54,726 nucleotides of DNA from CAZMRW01 sp964568805 (lineage in GTDB: Bacteria > Pseudomonadota > Gammaproteobacteria > Methylococcales > Methylomonadaceae), in NCBI GenBank assembly GCA_964568805.1, contig CAZMRW010000018.1, positions 1 through 54,726 of the forward strand. The letters run 5' to 3'. Positions within the stretch are counted from its first letter, which is position 1; each line of letters begins with the position of its first letter. The translations under genes were made by a program, and so were the position numbers. The notes under the pieces were generated by a model. The model did no database searches. It saw only the letters and a list, made by a program, of their open reading frames with translations, and was not told the DNA's origin. This document shows, piece by piece, positions 35,017 to 46,908 of the stretch.

Positions 35017-35289
35017 CTATTTAGATTTTTTATCAGCCACATGGCCTTTATATGTACGCGTTGGCGCAAATTCACCTAACTTATGCCCGATCATATTCTC
35101 GGAAATGAGAACAGGAATGTGCAGGCGCCCATTGTGGATTGCAATCGTTAAACCCAGCATGTCGGGGATAATCATTGACCTTCTTGACCAAGTTTTAATC
35201 GGTTTCCGATTATTGCTGCTAGCAGCATCCTCCACCTTTTTAAGTAGATGATGATCAATAAAAGGACCTTTTTTAATTGAACGTGGCAC
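35017..35289 (-). CDS. rpsS: 30S ribosomal protein S19
   Basis: A 90-residue head protein that contacts the A-site tRNA and L5 partners. Starts MPRSIKKGPFIDHHLLKKVE; contains IKTWSRRSMIIPDMLGLTIA and MIGHKLGEFAPTRTYKGH. It is two residues shorter than E. coli S19. It lies 12 nt after rplB. Confidence 0.98.
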   Translation of the reverse strand: MPRSIKKGPFIDHHLLKKVEDAASSNNRKPIKTWSRRSMIIPDMLGLTIAIHNGRLHIPVLISENMIGHKLGEFAPTRTYKGHVADKKSK

Positions 35290-35301
35290 GCTAATTCCTC
35301 T

Positions 35302-36129
35302 CTATTTTTGCTTACGGCGTCTGACAATCATATTGTCCGTACGCTTGTTTTTTCTGGTTTTATAGCCCTTGGTCGGCATGCCCCATGGGGATACTGGATG
35401 CCTTCCGCCCGATGTACGGCCTTCTCCACCACCATGTGGATGGTCTACCGGATTCATTACAACGCCTCGCACGGTTGGACGAACGCCTCTCCAACGAGTT
35501 GCGCCCGCTTTCCCCAGTGAAGCAAGATTATGCTCTGAGTTTGATACCTCGCCGATGACTGCGCGGCAATCGGCCATCACTTTACGCATTTCGCCTGAAC
35601 GCAATCTGATGGTTGCATGAGCGCCTTCTCTTGCCACCAATTGCACGGAAGTGCCTGCGCTTCGAGCCAATTGCGCGCCTTTACCAGGCTTTAATTCTAC
35701 GCAATGAACCGTCGTTCCCATCGGAATGTTTCGAAGCGGCATACAATTACCCGGTTTTACAGGTACAGTCTCGGATGAAACGACTTCCTGACCTACTTCC
35801 AGTCCTTTCGGAGCTATAATATATTTTCTCTCGCCATCCCTGAACAAGATCAAAGCGATATTCGCAGTTCTATTCGGATCATATTCCAAACGCTCCACCA
35901 CTGCGGGGATATCGACTTTATTTCTTTTAAAATCGATAATGCGGTAGTGTTGCTTGTGGCCACCGCCAACATGACGTGTTGTTATACGCCCTTGATTATT
36001 TCGGCCGCCACTTTTCGAGTTTTTACTTAATAAAGGTGCATAAGGCTTGCCTTTATACAAATCATCATTTTTGATTCGTACAACAAACCTTGAACCCGGT
36101 GACGTCGGTTTTGACTTTACAATCGCCAT
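35302..36129 (-). CDS. rplB: 50S ribosomal protein L2
   Basis: A 275-residue protein needed for subunit joining and peptidyl-transferase structure. Contains KNSKSGGRNNQGRITTRHVG, GGHKQHYRIIDFKRNK and the essential C-terminal VMNPVDHPHGGGEGRTSGGR with the conserved His in HPHGGG. E. coli L2 has 273 residues. It lies 42 nt after rplW, the largest spacer within the S10 cluster. Confidence 0.98.
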   Translation of the reverse strand: MAIVKSKPTSPGSRFVVRIKNDDLYKGKPYAPLLSKNSKSGGRNNQGRITTRHVGGGHKQHYRIIDFKRNKVDIPAVVERLEYDPNRTANIALILFRDGERKYIIAPKGLEVGQEVVSSETVPVKPGNCMPLRNIPMGTTVHCVELKPGKGAQLARSAGTSVQLVAREGAHATIRLRSGEMRKVMADCRAVIGEVSNSEHNLASLGKAGATRWRGVRPTVRGVVMNPVDHPHGGGEGRTSGGRHPVSPWGMPTKGYKTRKNKRTDNMIVRRRKQK

Positions 36130-36171
36130 GCTTACTACCGTTTCCTATCGTTTTTATTACTTAAAATAAAT

Positions 36172-36471
36172 TTATGCAGCTGAGAAATCGATATCGTGAC
36201 CAGGCTTCAGCTTGACATACGCTTTTTTCCAATCAGATCGCTTGCCTAATGAACGGCCAAATCTTTTCTGCTTGCCTTTTACGTTTAACACGTTGACCGT
36301 ATCGACTTCAACATTAAACATTGCTTCGACTGCATCTTTTACTTGTTTCTTTGTTGCCTGCTTTATAACCTTAAAAGCAAACCTGTTATCCCGCTCTGCA
36401 GCGTTGGTGCTTTTTTCGGAAATTATCGGCGCCTGCAGTACATTCGCCAATTGATAATTATTTATATTCAT
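36172..36471 (-). CDS. rplW: 50S ribosomal protein L23
   Basis: A 99-residue protein at the tunnel exit, the docking point for trigger factor and signal recognition particle. Contains VLQAPIISEKSTNAAERDN, ATKKQVKDAVEAMFNVEV and VNVLNVKGKQKRFGRSLGKR. Its start overlaps the rplD stop by 4 nt, so translation is coupled. Confidence 0.98.
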   Translation of the reverse strand: MNINNYQLANVLQAPIISEKSTNAAERDNRFAFKVIKQATKKQVKDAVEAMFNVEVDTVNVLNVKGKQKRFGRSLGKRSDWKKAYVKLKPGHDIDFSAA

Positions 36472-37088
36472 GCCAAGTGCTCCTCGATCATTTTCAGCGC
36501 ACCCGGTGTTGCAATCACCTTGTCTGCCGAAACCAATAAAACCGGATTTAAATTAATGGCTTCTATGACTTCAACATAAGGTAAGTTTCTTGATGCCAAC
36601 GCCAAATTTTCATCAATGCTTTCCACTAAAATCAAAATCCGCTTTGCGTCTAATTGTTTTAATTTCCCGGCAAGTTCTTTGGTTTTCGGGGCATCGGGCG
36701 ATATATCGCTGCTGACGACCAGACGATCCTGTCTGAGCAACTCGGACAATATTGACCGGATGCCGGCACGGAACATTTTCTTGTTCAATTTCTGATCGTA
36801 CGATCTTGGTCTCGCCGCAAAGGCAACACCACCGGTACGCCAGATTGGACTCCGCGTGGTACCCGATCTGGCTCGACCGGTGCCTTTTTGACGCCACGGC
36901 TTTGCCCCGCCGCCGCTCACATCCGAACGTGTTTTCTGAGCCTTAGTCCCAGCTCTTGCTCCAGCCAAATGCCTTGTCACCAATTGGTGAACCAGTGTTT
37001 CATTATAAGACTGTCCAAAAACCGATTCCGGCACAGCGATCGTACCGGCTGAGTCTTTTTCATTTATTGCAGGTATATGCAAACCCAT
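36468..37088 (-). CDS. rplD: 50S ribosomal protein L4
   Basis: A 206-residue protein with an extended tunnel loop. Contains HQLVTRHLAGARAGTKAQK, TRSDVSGGGAKPWRQKGTGR and ARSGTTRSPIWRTGGVAFA. In E. coli L4 represses its own operon through the S10 leader; here rpsJ follows tuf by only 6 nt, so that leader is absent. It lies 3 nt after rplC and overlaps rplW. Confidence 0.98.
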   Translation of the reverse strand: MGLHIPAINEKDSAGTIAVPESVFGQSYNETLVHQLVTRHLAGARAGTKAQKTRSDVSGGGAKPWRQKGTGRARSGTTRSPIWRTGGVAFAARPRSYDQKLNKKMFRAGIRSILSELLRQDRLVVSSDISPDAPKTKELAGKLKQLDAKRILILVESIDENLALASRNLPYVEVIEAINLNPVLLVSADKVIATPGALKMIEEHLA

Positions 37089-37091
37089 AAC

Positions 37092-37742
37092 TTAACCTTT
37101 ATTCCGCATTTTCATTGCTGGCGTGATGACTACATCGCCGCCTTTCGCACCTGGAACAGCGCCTTTTACCAGGATAATATTTCTTTCTTTATCAATCGCA
37201 TGGATGGTCAGATTTTGTACTGTCGTTTTAACAGCTCCCAAATGACCTTCCATTTTTTTACCTTTAAATACGCGGCCGGGCGTTTGGTTCATACCGATAG
37301 AGCCCAATACCCTGTGCGAACGCGAGTTTCCATGGGTTGCATCCTGCATATGGAAATTATGCCGTTTGATACCGCCGGCAAAACCTTTACCGATACTTTT
37401 CCCTTGGACATCGATTACCTGGCCTTCGGAAAAAATATCCAGCGATAACTGGGAACCGACAGATATGTCTTCACCTTCGCCATCTTCGAGTCTGAACTCC
37501 CAGAGTCCGCGACCAGCAGTCATGTTGGCTGCGGCATAGTGACCGGCCATTGCTTTGTTGACTTTTGAAGACTTGACATCGCCCACCGCTACCTGAATGG
37601 AACGATACCCGTCTACTTCAATACCTTTAACCTGAGTGACTCTGTTGGAGTCAATCTGTAGGACAGTAACCGGTACTGACGAGCCATCTTCACAAAAAAC
37701 CCTGGTCATACCACATTTACGACCTATAAGACCTATTGACAT
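37092..37742 (-). CDS. rplC: 50S ribosomal protein L3
   Basis: A 216-residue early-assembly protein. Starts MSIGLIGRKCGMTRVFCEDG; contains SIGKGFAGGIKRHNF and GSIGMNQTPGRVFKGKKM. The Gln in NQTPG is the site methylated by PrmB in E. coli. It lies 18 nt after rpsJ. Confidence 0.98.
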   Translation of the reverse strand: MSIGLIGRKCGMTRVFCEDGSSVPVTVLQIDSNRVTQVKGIEVDGYRSIQVAVGDVKSSKVNKAMAGHYAAANMTAGRGLWEFRLEDGEGEDISVGSQLSLDIFSEGQVIDVQGKSIGKGFAGGIKRHNFHMQDATHGNSRSHRVLGSIGMNQTPGRVFKGKKMEGHLGAVKTTVQNLTIHAIDKERNIILVKGAVPGAKGGDVVITPAMKMRNKG

Positions 37743-37760
37743 CTGCCAATTCCTCTATTT

Positions 37761-38072
37761 TTAATTCAACTTTATTTGAACATCAACGCCAGCTGCAAGA
37801 TCCAACTTCATCAATGCATCTACGGTTTTTTCAGTTGGCTCAACGATATCCAGTAATCTTTTGTAAGTTCTTAACTCATACTGGTCTCTCGCATCTTTAT
37901 TGACATGCGGAGAAATTAAAATCGTAAACCGCTCTTTTTTAGTAGGCAGAGGAATCGGGCCTTTAACTTGAGCGCCCGTTCTTCTTGCTGTTTCTACTAT
38001 CTCACCAGCCGATTGATCGATCAGTTTATGATCAAAGGATTTCAATCGGATTCTGATAGTTTGATTAGACAT
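37761..38072 (-). CDS. rpsJ: 30S ribosomal protein S10 (NusE)
   Basis: A 103-residue protein, the same length as E. coli S10. Starts MSNQTIRIRLKSFDHKLID; contains ARRTGAQVKGPIPLPTKKER and YELRTYKRLLDIVEPT. Besides its place in the 30S head it acts as NusE, linking NusG and NusB in antitermination. It begins 6 nt after the tuf stop, so it has no separate leader or promoter of its own in the gap. Confidence 0.98.
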   Translation of the reverse strand: MSNQTIRIRLKSFDHKLIDQSAGEIVETARRTGAQVKGPIPLPTKKERFTILISPHVNKDARDQYELRTYKRLLDIVEPTEKTVDALMKLDLAAGVDVQIKLN

Positions 38073-38078
38073 ATTTTA

Positions 38079-39269
38079 TTACTCGATGATTGATGCAACG
38101 ACGCCGGCGCCGACTGTACGGCCGCCTTCCCGGATGGCAAAGCGCAAGCCTTCTTCCATCGCAATCGGCGAGATCAGTTTGATTTCCACAGCAATATTGT
38201 CGCCCGGCATCACCATTTCCACGCCTTCCGGCAATTGTACCGCGCCGGTGACGTCGGTCGTTCTAAAGTAGAACTGTGGACGGTAGCCGTTGAAGAATGG
38301 CGTATGACGGCCACCTTCTTCTTTGGATAAGACGTAGATTTCCGCTTTGAAATGCGCATGCGGCTTGATCGTGCCTTTGTGCGCCAGAACTTGTCCGCGC
38401 TCAACTTCATCTCGCTTGGTGCCGCGCAGCAGGATGCCGACGTTGTCACCGGCCTGGCCTTGATCCAGCAGTTTACGGAACATTTCCACACCGGTACAGG
38501 TGGTGGTAATGGTCGGACGGATACCGACGATTTCAATTTCCTGACCCACTTTAATCACGCCGCGTTCAACACGACCGGTGACCACGGTACCGCGTCCGGA
38601 AATCGAGAACACGTCTTCGATCGGCATCAGGAAGCTGCCGTCTACGGCTCTTTCCGGCAATGGAATGTAGCTGTCGAGCGCCTCGACCAGTTTCACGACC
38701 GACGGAACACCCAGTTCGCTGGTGTCGCCTTCCAGAGCCTTTAAGGCAGAACCCACGATAATCGGGGTGTCATCGCCTGGAAATTCGTACAGGTCCAGCA
38801 ATTCTCTGAGCTCCATTTCAACCAGCTCGATCAACTCAGGATCGTCAACCATGTCGGCTTTGTTCAGGAACACGACAATATAAGGTACGCCGACCTGTCT
38901 TGATAACAGAATGTGCTCTCTGGTTTGCGGCATCGGACCGTCAGCGGCCGAGCAGACCAGGATCGCGCCGTCCATCTGCGCCGCACCGGTAATCATGTTT
39001 TTTACGTAGTCAGCATGGCCTGGGCAGTCAACGTGAGCGTAGTGACGTGTCGCCGATTCGTATTCCACATGGGAGGTGGCGATGGTGATACCGCGCGCAC
39101 GCTCTTCAGGGGCGTTATCGATCTGATCGAAGGCTTTGGCTTCGCCGCCTTGCAACTCCGCCATGACTTTGGTCAATGCCGCTGTCAGGGTCGTCTTGCC
39201 GTGATCGACGTGTCCGATGGTGCCTACGTTTACGTGGGGCTTGCTACGTGAAAATTTCTCTTTGGCCAT
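38079..39269 (-). CDS. tuf: Elongation factor Tu, copy 1
   Basis: GTPase that carries aminoacyl-tRNA to the ribosomal A site; 396 residues. G1 motif GHVDHGKT (19-26), G3 DCPGH (81-85), G4 NKAD (136-139), then domains 2 and 3 ending VGAGVVASIIE. It is the last gene of the str cluster, 33 nt after fusA. A second copy begins before the window's right edge (54554 onward). The C-terminal segments that can be compared differ only by synonymous bases. Confidence 0.98.
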   Translation of the reverse strand: MAKEKFSRSKPHVNVGTIGHVDHGKTTLTAALTKVMAELQGGEAKAFDQIDNAPEERARGITIATSHVEYESATRHYAHVDCPGHADYVKNMITGAAQMDGAILVCSAADGPMPQTREHILLSRQVGVPYIVVFLNKADMVDDPELIELVEMELRELLDLYEFPGDDTPIIVGSALKALEGDTSELGVPSVVKLVEALDSYIPLPERAVDGSFLMPIEDVFSISGRGTVVTGRVERGVIKVGQEIEIVGIRPTITTTCTGVEMFRKLLDQGQAGDNVGILLRGTKRDEVERGQVLAHKGTIKPHAHFKAEIYVLSKEEGGRHTPFFNGYRPQFYFRTTDVTGAVQLPEGVEMVMPGDNIAVEIKLISPIAMEEGLRFAIREGGRTVGAGVVASIIE

Positions 39270-39302
39270 GGGTCAATACCTTAATATATGTTACTTTTAA
39301 TT

Positions 39303-41399
39303 TTACGAAGATTTTTTAATAATCGCTTCCGCAATTCCTGCAGGTGCTTCATTGTATTTTTCAAATTGCATACTATATGTCGCTCGCCCTTGTGTTGCCG
39401 AGCGCAAATCAGTTGCATAACCGAACATTTCCGCCAAGGGAACTTCGCAACTGATGGCTTTACCAGACGGCGTATCATCCATGCCCTGAATCACCCCGCG
39501 GCGTCGGTTGATATCACCAACGACATCACCCATATAGTCTTCAGGTGTAACCACTTCCACTTTCATTATCGGCTCAAGTAAAACCGGATTGGCTTTTCTT
39601 GCCCCTTCCCTGAAGCACATAGAGCCCGCAATTTTAAAAGCCATTTCGTTCGAATCTACATCATGATACGAACCGTCAAATAATGACACTTTTACATCCA
39701 GCACCGGATAACCCGCCAGGACGCCGCTTTTTAACTGCTCCTGAACGCCCTTATCCACCGCCGGTATATATTCCTTCGGAACCACTCCGCCAACTATCTC
39801 ATTGACAAACAGATAACCGGCCCCAGCCTCTTGTGGTTCTATTCGCAACCAGACATGGCCATATTGTCCACGACCGCCGGATTGCCTTATAAATCTACCT
39901 TCCTGCTCTACCGTTTTACGTATAGTTTCACGGTAAGCAACTTGTGGAGCACCAACATTGGCATCCACATTAAATTCTCTCTTCATCCGGTCAACAATGA
40001 TTTCGAGATGCAGTTCGCCCATCCCGGAAATGATTATCTGACCCGATTCTTCATCAGTATGCACACGAAACGAAGGATCTTCCTGTGCCAATTTTCCTAA
40101 AGCGACACCCATTTTCTCCTGATCCGCTTTGGTCTTCGGCTCCACCGCAACCGAAATCACAGGATCCGGAAAGTCCATGCGCTCAAGAACAATCACATCC
40201 TTCATATCGCACAGAGTATCACCCGTGGTAACATCCTTCAGACCGATTGCCGCAGCGATGTCGCCCGCATAGACCTCTTTTACTTCTTCTCGGCTATTGG
40301 CATGCATTTGGACAATGCGGCCAATCCGCTCTTTTTTCTTTTTTGCCGAATTATAGATACTGTCCCCGGAATTCAGCACACCGGAATAAACCCTGAAGAA
40401 AGTCAACGTTCCAACAAATGGATCTGTTGCTATCTTAAATGCCAGCGCCGAAAAAGCTGCCGCATCATTGGCGGGCCGTTCTGCTTCAGTTGCCTCATCC
40501 TCAAGTATCCCTTTGATCGCCGCCACATCGGTTGGCGCCGGCAGGTATTCAATGACTCCATCCAACAATGCCTGTACGCCCTTATTTTTAAAGGCTGATC
40601 CGCATAATGCCGGTGCAATACGGTTTGCTAGCGTTCTCTGGCGTATACCACGCCTGATTTCATCGTTACTTAAGTCCTCTTCCAGGAGGTATTTTTCCAT
40701 CAATTCTTCACTGCCTTCGGCAGCTTCCTCAATCAAATGAGTTCGCCATTTCCGGCAAAGCTCAAGCATCTCGCCTGGAATATCCTTTTCGACAAACGTC
40801 ATGCCCATATTGGCTTCATCCCAATAGATGGCCTTCATTTTGATAAGGTCAACAACTCCTTCAAACTTGTCCTCAGAGCCTATCGGCAACTGCAAAGGTA
40901 CGGCCTGGCATCCTAATCGCGTCTTTATCTGATCGATCACCCTCAGAAAATCTGCCCCGGATCGATCCATCTTATTAACGAATACCAGGCGAGGAACATG
41001 GTATTTATTGGCCTGCCGCCACACCGTTTCGGATTGCGGCTCTACCCCGCCAACCGCACAGAATACCGCACAAGCCCCGTCCAATACCCGCAACGAACGC
41101 TCTACCTCAATGGTAAAATCAACATGGCCCGGCGTATCAATTATATTGATTCGGTGCTGCGGAAACTGCTTTTCCATTCCCGACCAAAAACAGGTCGTCG
41201 CCGCCGACGTAATGGTAATGCCGCGCTCCTGCTCCTGCTCCATCCAATCCATGGTCGCCGCGCCGTCATGGACTTCCCCTATTTTGTGCGACACGCCCGT
41301 ATAGTACAAAATACGTTCCGTCGTCGTTGTTTTGCCGGCATCAATATGAGCCATGATGCCTATATTACGATACCGTTCTATCGGTGTTTTGCGCGCCAC
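39303..41399 (-). CDS. fusA: Elongation factor G
   Basis: The translocation GTPase, 698 residues. G1 AHIDAGKTTTTERIL near residue 17, switch region EQERGITITSAATT, G3 DTPGHVDFTIEVER and G4 NKMDRSG. The domain IV tip region GGRGQYGHVWLRIEP is present, and the C-terminal domain has VVGDINRRRGVIQGMD. Length and motifs are those of EF-G1, not of a ribosome-protection protein. It lies 31 nt after rpsG. Confidence 0.98.
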   Translation of the reverse strand: MARKTPIERYRNIGIMAHIDAGKTTTTERILYYTGVSHKIGEVHDGAATMDWMEQEQERGITITSAATTCFWSGMEKQFPQHRINIIDTPGHVDFTIEVERSLRVLDGACAVFCAVGGVEPQSETVWRQANKYHVPRLVFVNKMDRSGADFLRVIDQIKTRLGCQAVPLQLPIGSEDKFEGVVDLIKMKAIYWDEANMGMTFVEKDIPGEMLELCRKWRTHLIEEAAEGSEELMEKYLLEEDLSNDEIRRGIRQRTLANRIAPALCGSAFKNKGVQALLDGVIEYLPAPTDVAAIKGILEDEATEAERPANDAAAFSALAFKIATDPFVGTLTFFRVYSGVLNSGDSIYNSAKKKKERIGRIVQMHANSREEVKEVYAGDIAAAIGLKDVTTGDTLCDMKDVIVLERMDFPDPVISVAVEPKTKADQEKMGVALGKLAQEDPSFRVHTDEESGQIIISGMGELHLEIIVDRMKREFNVDANVGAPQVAYRETIRKTVEQEGRFIRQSGGRGQYGHVWLRIEPQEAGAGYLFVNEIVGGVVPKEYIPAVDKGVQEQLKSGVLAGYPVLDVKVSLFDGSYHDVDSNEMAFKIAGSMCFREGARKANPVLLEPIMKVEVVTPEDYMGDVVGDINRRRGVIQGMDDTPSGKAISCEVPLAEMFGYATDLRSATQGRATYSMQFEKYNEAPAGIAEAIIKKSS

Positions 41400-41430
41400 G
41401 ACTGCACTGCTTCCCTATCTCGTCGACTAA

Positions 41431-41901
41431 TTACCAGCGGTAATGGGAGAACGCCTTGTTTGCTTCCGCCATACGATGCGTATCTTCACGCTTCTTTGCA
41501 GCCGAACCTCTGCTCTCAAACGCATCCAGCAACTCACCCGCCAATTTGGCCGGCATGTTTTTCTCGTTTCTTTTACGGGATGCATCAATTAACCAGCGCA
41601 TAGCCAACGCCATGCGTCTTGAAGGACGAACCTCGACAGGAACCTGATAAGTTGCACCGCCTACACGACGGGACTTCACTTCCACTCTGGGCTGAACATT
41701 TTCCAATGCTTTAGAAAGCACTTCCAGCGGCTCACTATGACCCTTGTTTCCGATCACATCCAAAGCCCCATAAACAATCCCTTCGGCAACAGATTTTTTA
41801 CCGCTTTCCATAATCATGTTCATGAATTTGGTTAGCATAACACTGCCGTACCGTGGATCCGGAATGATTTCTCTTTTTGTCGCAACTCTTCTTCTAGACA
41901 T
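41431..41901 (-). CDS. rpsG: 30S ribosomal protein S7
   Basis: A 156-residue primary assembly protein of the 30S head near the E site. Starts MSRRRVATKREIIPDPRYGS; contains KFMNMIMESGKKSVAEGIVY, GGATYQVPVEVRPSRRMALA and AFSHYRW at the end. In E. coli S7 represses the str operon by binding the rpsL-rpsG spacer; here that spacer is only 14 nt, much shorter than in E. coli. Confidence 0.98.
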   Translation of the reverse strand: MSRRRVATKREIIPDPRYGSVMLTKFMNMIMESGKKSVAEGIVYGALDVIGNKGHSEPLEVLSKALENVQPRVEVKSRRVGGATYQVPVEVRPSRRMALAMRWLIDASRKRNEKNMPAKLAGELLDAFESRGSAAKKREDTHRMAEANKAFSHYRW

Positions 41902-41915
41902 TACTGTTCAACCCG

Positions 41916-42293
41916 TTATTTGCCTTTAGGCCGTTTTGTTCCATACTTAGAACGACCGCATTTTCTATTATTCACGCCTGACGTATCCAGGCTGCCACGA
42001 ACCACATGATAACGAACACCAGGCAAATCCTTGACACGACCGCCCCGGATCAGAACCACCGAGTGCTCCTGAAGGTTGTGCCCTTCTCCGCCAATATAAC
42101 TACTCACTTCCGAGCCGTTAGTCAGTCTTACCCTAGCCACCTTTCTCAACGCAGAGTTCGGTTTTTTAGGTGTCGTCGTATAAACGCGCGTGCAGACCCC
42201 TCTTCTTTGAGGACAGGCTTCCAATGCAGGAACATTGGTTTTTTCTACTTTCTTAGCGCGCGGCTTACGAACCAATTGGTTGATCGTGGCCAT
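41916..42293 (-). CDS. rpsL: 30S ribosomal protein S12
   Basis: A 124-residue decoding-centre protein, the same length as E. coli S12. Contains TTPKKPNSALRK with Lys at 43 and 44, and GGRVKDLPGVRYH with K88 and D89 (Met counted). These are the wild-type residues associated with streptomycin sensitivity and with RimO methylthiolation of the Asp. The start at 42293 matches the family; a reading from 42398 runs through the leader hairpin. First gene of the str cluster, with its own promoter. Confidence 0.98.
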   Translation of the reverse strand: MATINQLVRKPRAKKVEKTNVPALEACPQRRGVCTRVYTTTPKKPNSALRKVARVRLTNGSEVSSYIGGEGHNLQEHSVVLIRGGRVKDLPGVRYHVVRGSLDTSGVNNRKCGRSKYGTKRPKGK

Positions 42294-42341
42294 ATCTCTG
42301 TTTACTCCGATATACAATATAAATGTCAGATAATAAAAAAT

Positions 42342-42369
42342 AACCGCCGCGCAATCTGCGCCGACGGCT
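42342..42369 (-). promoter_or_regulatory. Attenuator-like hairpin in rpsL leader
   Basis: On the minus strand a 5-bp inner stem (GCGCA/TGCGC, 3-nt loop) and a 7-bp outer stem (AGCCGTC/GGCGGTT, two G-U pairs), separated by one bulged G, are followed by ATTTTTTATT. It lies between the rpsL promoter and start codon, with the arrangement of an intrinsic terminator inside the leader. Confidence 0.5.
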
Positions 42370-42406
42370 GATTCATTCTTTTTGACCTGACCAATCACGT
42401 TAGTTC

Positions 42407-42632
42407 ATGTTAGCCGATTATAATACTTGCAAATTATCGCCAGGTCAAGCCGATTTTTTGATGTTTATCAGCCGGATGTCTGAAAGCACCCGACTGGTCA
42501 TTCATTCTGCCGGCATTGTTGTTATCAAAAACTGTAAGCCTTTGATAAAAGAAGCTTTGGTTAAATCACTTTTTATGGACGATGTTGAAAAGCGCATATT
42601 AAAAGCCATTCAACATCATGCCGAAACACAGC

Positions 42633-42655
<23 letters not shown>
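42407..42655 (+). CDS. Possible small protein antisense to the rpoC-rpsL gap
   Basis: An 82-codon plus-strand frame. If translation starts at the Met codon near 42461 or 42476, the product is about 60-65 residues, including VIHSAGIVVIKNCKPLIKE and DDVEKRILKAIQHHAETQ. Codon use looks coding. Against it: no ribosome-binding site, the first codons lie across the rpsL promoter on the other strand, and it overlaps the last 23 nt of rpoC. I do not recognise the product. Confidence 0.3.
42420..42448 (-). promoter_or_regulatory. Sigma70-type promoter of the str cluster
   Basis: On the minus strand TTGACC (42443-42448) and TATTAT (42420-42425) are separated by 17 nt; the -10 is followed by AAT, giving an overlapping TATAAT. 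Transcription would start near 42412, about 120 nt before rpsL. Confidence 0.75.
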
Positions 42656-46838
<4,183 letters not shown>

Positions 46839-46908
46839 GAGTATGTCCTCTTTAATTATTTTCTGGCATGGTCCAGAACGGGCTATCGGTTATTTAACAG
46901 AACAAAAT

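Noticed and set aside
40998..41603. 201-codon plus-strand frame across fusA/rpsG
   Set aside because: Antisense to two essential, fully recognisable genes; composition fits a shadow frame.
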